Shown here piece by piece: positions 39,501 through 40,488 of a stretch of DNA of 40,488 bases (position 1 is its first letter; every line of letters begins with the position of its first letter). This DNA comes from an uncultured Geobacteraceae bacterium. Lineage in GTDB: Bacteria > Desulfobacterota > Desulfuromonadia > Geobacterales > Pseudopelobacteraceae. The stretch is taken from positions 1 to 40,488 of the forward strand of contig CAIMXI010000510.1 of assembly GCA_903845365.1 (NCBI GenBank), in the 5' to 3' direction. A model generated the notes under the pieces. The model was not told the DNA's origin. It made no database searches and saw only the letters and a program-made list of their open reading frames with translations. Made by a program: the position numbers and the translations under genes.

Positions 39501-40488
39501 TGAAGAAGAACGCCTGCTGGCTAAAATACAGGAGATTGAACTAATTTCGCTGGCTAAAGCCGAGCAGGAACGCCTTGATAATATCAAACTTGAAGAAGAT
39601 CGTCAGCTCGCTGAGAAGCAGGAGATGGAGCGCGTTGCTGCTGCCACAGCTGAGGAGGAACGCCTTGTTAAAGCCAAACTGGAAGAAGAGCGAATGCTGG
39701 CCGAGAAGCAGGAACAGGAGCGAGTAGCGGCGGCCAAAGCCGATCAGGAAAGACTTGCCAAAGCCAAGCTTGAAGAAGAGCGTCTGCTTGCAGAAAAGCA
39801 GGAACTGGAGCGAGTAGCTGCAGCTAAAGCGGAGGAGGAGCGCCTTGCCAAAGCCGAGCAGGAACGCCTTGCCAAAGCCAAGCTGGAAGAAGATCGTCAA
39901 CTGGCTGAAAAACAGGAACTGGAGCGAATTGCGGCAGCTAAAGCGGAGGAGGAGCGTTTAGCCAAAGCCGAGCAGGAACGCCTCGCCAAAGCCAAGCTTG
40001 AAGAAGAGCGTCAGCTGGCTGAAATGAAGGAGATGGATCGAGTTGCTACGGTTAAAGCCGAACAGGAACTCATTGCCAAAACCAAACTTGAGGAAGAGCG
40101 GCAGCTGGCTGAGAAACTTGAGATGGAGCGAATAGCGGCAGCCAAAGCTGAGCAGGAACGTATCGCCAAAGCTAAGCTAGAAGAAGAGAGACAGCTTGCA
40201 GAGAAGCAGGAACAAGAGCTTATTGCTGCAGCTAAAGCCGAGCAGGAACGCCTTGCAAAAGCCAAGCTTGAAGAGGAGCGACAGCTTGCAGAGAAACAGG
40301 AGATGGAACGAGTTGCGGCAGCTAAAGCGGAGGAGGAGCGTTTAGCCAAAGCCGAGCAGGAACGCCTTGCTAATGCCAAGCTTGAAGAAGAGCGTCAGCT
40401 TGCCGAGAAACAGGAGATGGAGCGAATTGCAGCAGCTAAAGCGGAGAAGGAGCGTTTAGCTAAAGCTGAGCAGGAAAGCCTAGCCAAA
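36541..40488 (+). CDS. Usher-like outer membrane protein with long coiled-coil tail, 3' end outside window
   Basis: 1316 codons remain open to the window edge. ATG 36541 begins a signal peptide (MSRFALLLLFCALTFFFAGA, ending ATA); no clear ribosome site is seen, so coupling to the chaperone gene is likely. Residues ~30-150 resemble an usher N-terminal domain (LPLGELTRLLTLGITVDPRA). Residues ~150-680 form a barrel with a plug-like segment (GDLPPGWDVTLYLNDALIAM, DGTYEFADQQLMYGINEFRL). Residues ~685-760 are SdrD-like (ARAFLDANQNGMFDPGEKPI), and ~785-845 carboxypeptidase-regulatory-like (GEVDGTVFLEDGG, SDGYYIIPSVRPGRYKAMV). From ~890 the chain is one highly charged helix with 30-residue repeats. 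Role: outer-membrane assembly pore for the pilins. The helical tail is unusual for ushers and should lie in the periplasm; its C-terminal end is unseen. Confidence 0.85.
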   Translation, partial: MSRFALLLLFCALTFFFAGAATAAPNTGPVAAGTPNVLIFELRLDGSTLADSLTAYESGKEILLPLGELTRLLTLGITVDPRARVASGFILSEDRLFRLDLPALKVSFGGSVEAVDPVGVRWLDDDIYASGTLLQRWLPVDLKPDLSTLIIDVLPREKLPIQARLERERAAKGLRARGGGYQDPGYPHAIPDYSLLSIPFIDQTLGLDYQGGHGSSKGNWAYSSYLTADLLGMEGSLYLSTSKGADKLDHRLTLSRNDPDGELLGLMRARSLTLGNMGVPSLNNVLRGSGSGNGALISNRALSQSSSYDHHTFRGDLPPGWDVTLYLNDALIAMAHSRADGTYEFADQQLMYGINEFRLMFNGPMGQTRVERHVFNIDQNLAKPGDFFYTLGGVQDDNNRLRGSALFDLGLFKQLALSGGAVSMPQSSGGSATTEDRRFYSLGLRTSLLAMLLNSDFVLAEQGGSLYEIGLKTQVMKYSIDFTHTGLSADFVSDFYSATTDQIKFKDRARVSGSLPLWGKQQLPLAVDLSREETRSGIQTLDVQGRLSLNVLETNLTNSLSWNKRDSSTSSGGTLQASRRVAGINFSSQAAYTLEPDTKIASLALNGDINFGQTSRLSVGVLHVLDPSQTTFTTGVTHNFGTFGVGLSGRYVNTGEYALGTQLFMALSRDPRSGALVPDWQPIAGSGAVSARAFLDANQNGMFDPGEKPIEGAGFTMNEGGRHPVKTDASGVAYLSRLQPKQYTDLALDTSTLEDPQWLPTVKGMRILPRPGKVQNIDFPVVMTGEVDGTVFLEDGGKKRGIGNALVELVDEHGTVVASGRSSSDGYYIIPSVRPGRYKAMVSPTQLEKLGLDLTQPVELAMRGDGDFINGKNFTLKRKGTIAPDEPIMVAKVADAKAGAEQEGPAKTKQKEEQQADDRLLSEKLEIEAVAITKARLDKIKLEEERLEKERLVSEQLERERLLAEKQEMERVAAAKAEQERLAKAKLEEERLLAKIQEIELISLAKAEQERLDNIKLEEDRQLAEKQEMERVAAATAEEERLVKAKLEEERMLAEKQEQERVAAAKADQERLAKAKLEEERLLAEKQELERVAAAKAEEERLAKAEQERLAKAKLEEDRQLAEKQELERIAAAKAEEERLAKAEQERLAKAKLEEERQLAEMKEMDRVATVKAEQELIAKTKLEEERQLAEKLEMERIAAAKAEQERIAKAKLEEERQLAEKQEQELIAAAKAEQERLAKAKLEEERQLAEKQEMERVAAAKAEEERLAKAEQERLANAKLEEERQLAEKQEMERIAAAKAEKERLAKAEQESLAK
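39469..40488 (+). repeat. 30-residue (90-bp) tandem coiled-coil repeats in the usher-like gene
   Basis: Ten full copies of a 30-residue unit (AEQERLAKAKLEEERQ then LAEKQEMERVAAAK) plus a partial copy at the window edge; three copies carry an 8-residue insert, AEEERLAK. The composition is almost only Ala, Glu, Lys, Arg, Leu and Gln, with heptad-like spacing of Leu and Ala, as in TolA-like helices or stable single helices. Copies are similar at DNA level, so the copy number may vary. Confidence 0.92.

Overview
The window looks like accessory, surface-oriented DNA from a Gram-negative deltaproteobacterium, most likely of the Geobacter/Geotalea group. This rests on the gene content: dockerins with AEVQ-type calcium loops, repeated DUF1566 (Lcl C-terminal-like) domains, a CHASE2 cyclase / FecR / CHAT operon beside two-partner secretion genes, and DUF4402 pilins. 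It also rests on codon and GC style. No 16S or housekeeping gene is present, so the taxonomy is inference.

Left part (1-20827, minus strand): one apparent operon. It starts with a giant exported protein of 6512 residues. Its order is signal region, three ~1000-1165-residue super-repeats built on 12 DUF1566 domains, eight putative-Ig (He_PIG-like) repeats, a caspase/C13-like cysteine-peptidase domain with visible His and Cys, an FN3-like domain, 14 InlB-type B-repeats between two small Cys modules, three Ig-like domains, a cohesin-like domain and a C-terminal dockerin. Two more exported cohesin-like proteins follow, the second running off the window. This is a possible cell-surface cohesin-dockerin assembly with no carbohydrase in sight.

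Divergent control region (20828-21428): a promoter/leader cassette of about 170 bp is present twice in tandem. Each copy has an identical perfect palindrome upstream of a sigma70-like promoter pointing at the giant gene.

Middle (21429-31261): a plus-strand operon encodes a CHASE2 adenylate cyclase, an exported FecR-like protein and an exported TPR-CHAT caspase-like protease. It converges, with an 8-bp gap, on a minus-strand two-partner secretion pair (TpsB transporter, then TpsA filamentous-haemagglutinin-like exoprotein). A CRP-like box lies just upstream of tpsB, suggesting a local cAMP link.

Right part (31374-40488): a truncated DruA/DUF4338-like remnant, a vapBC-type toxin-antitoxin pair, and a gene-poor stretch rich in palindromes. 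Then comes a plus-strand chaperone-usher-type operon: three DUF4402-type pilin-like proteins, a PapD-like chaperone, and an usher-like outer membrane protein. The last carries an unusual tail of 30-residue tandem coiled-coil repeats that continues beyond the window.

The theme is exported adhesins, secretion and assembly machinery, and caspase-like proteases. All family assignments come from reading translated motifs; no database search was run.
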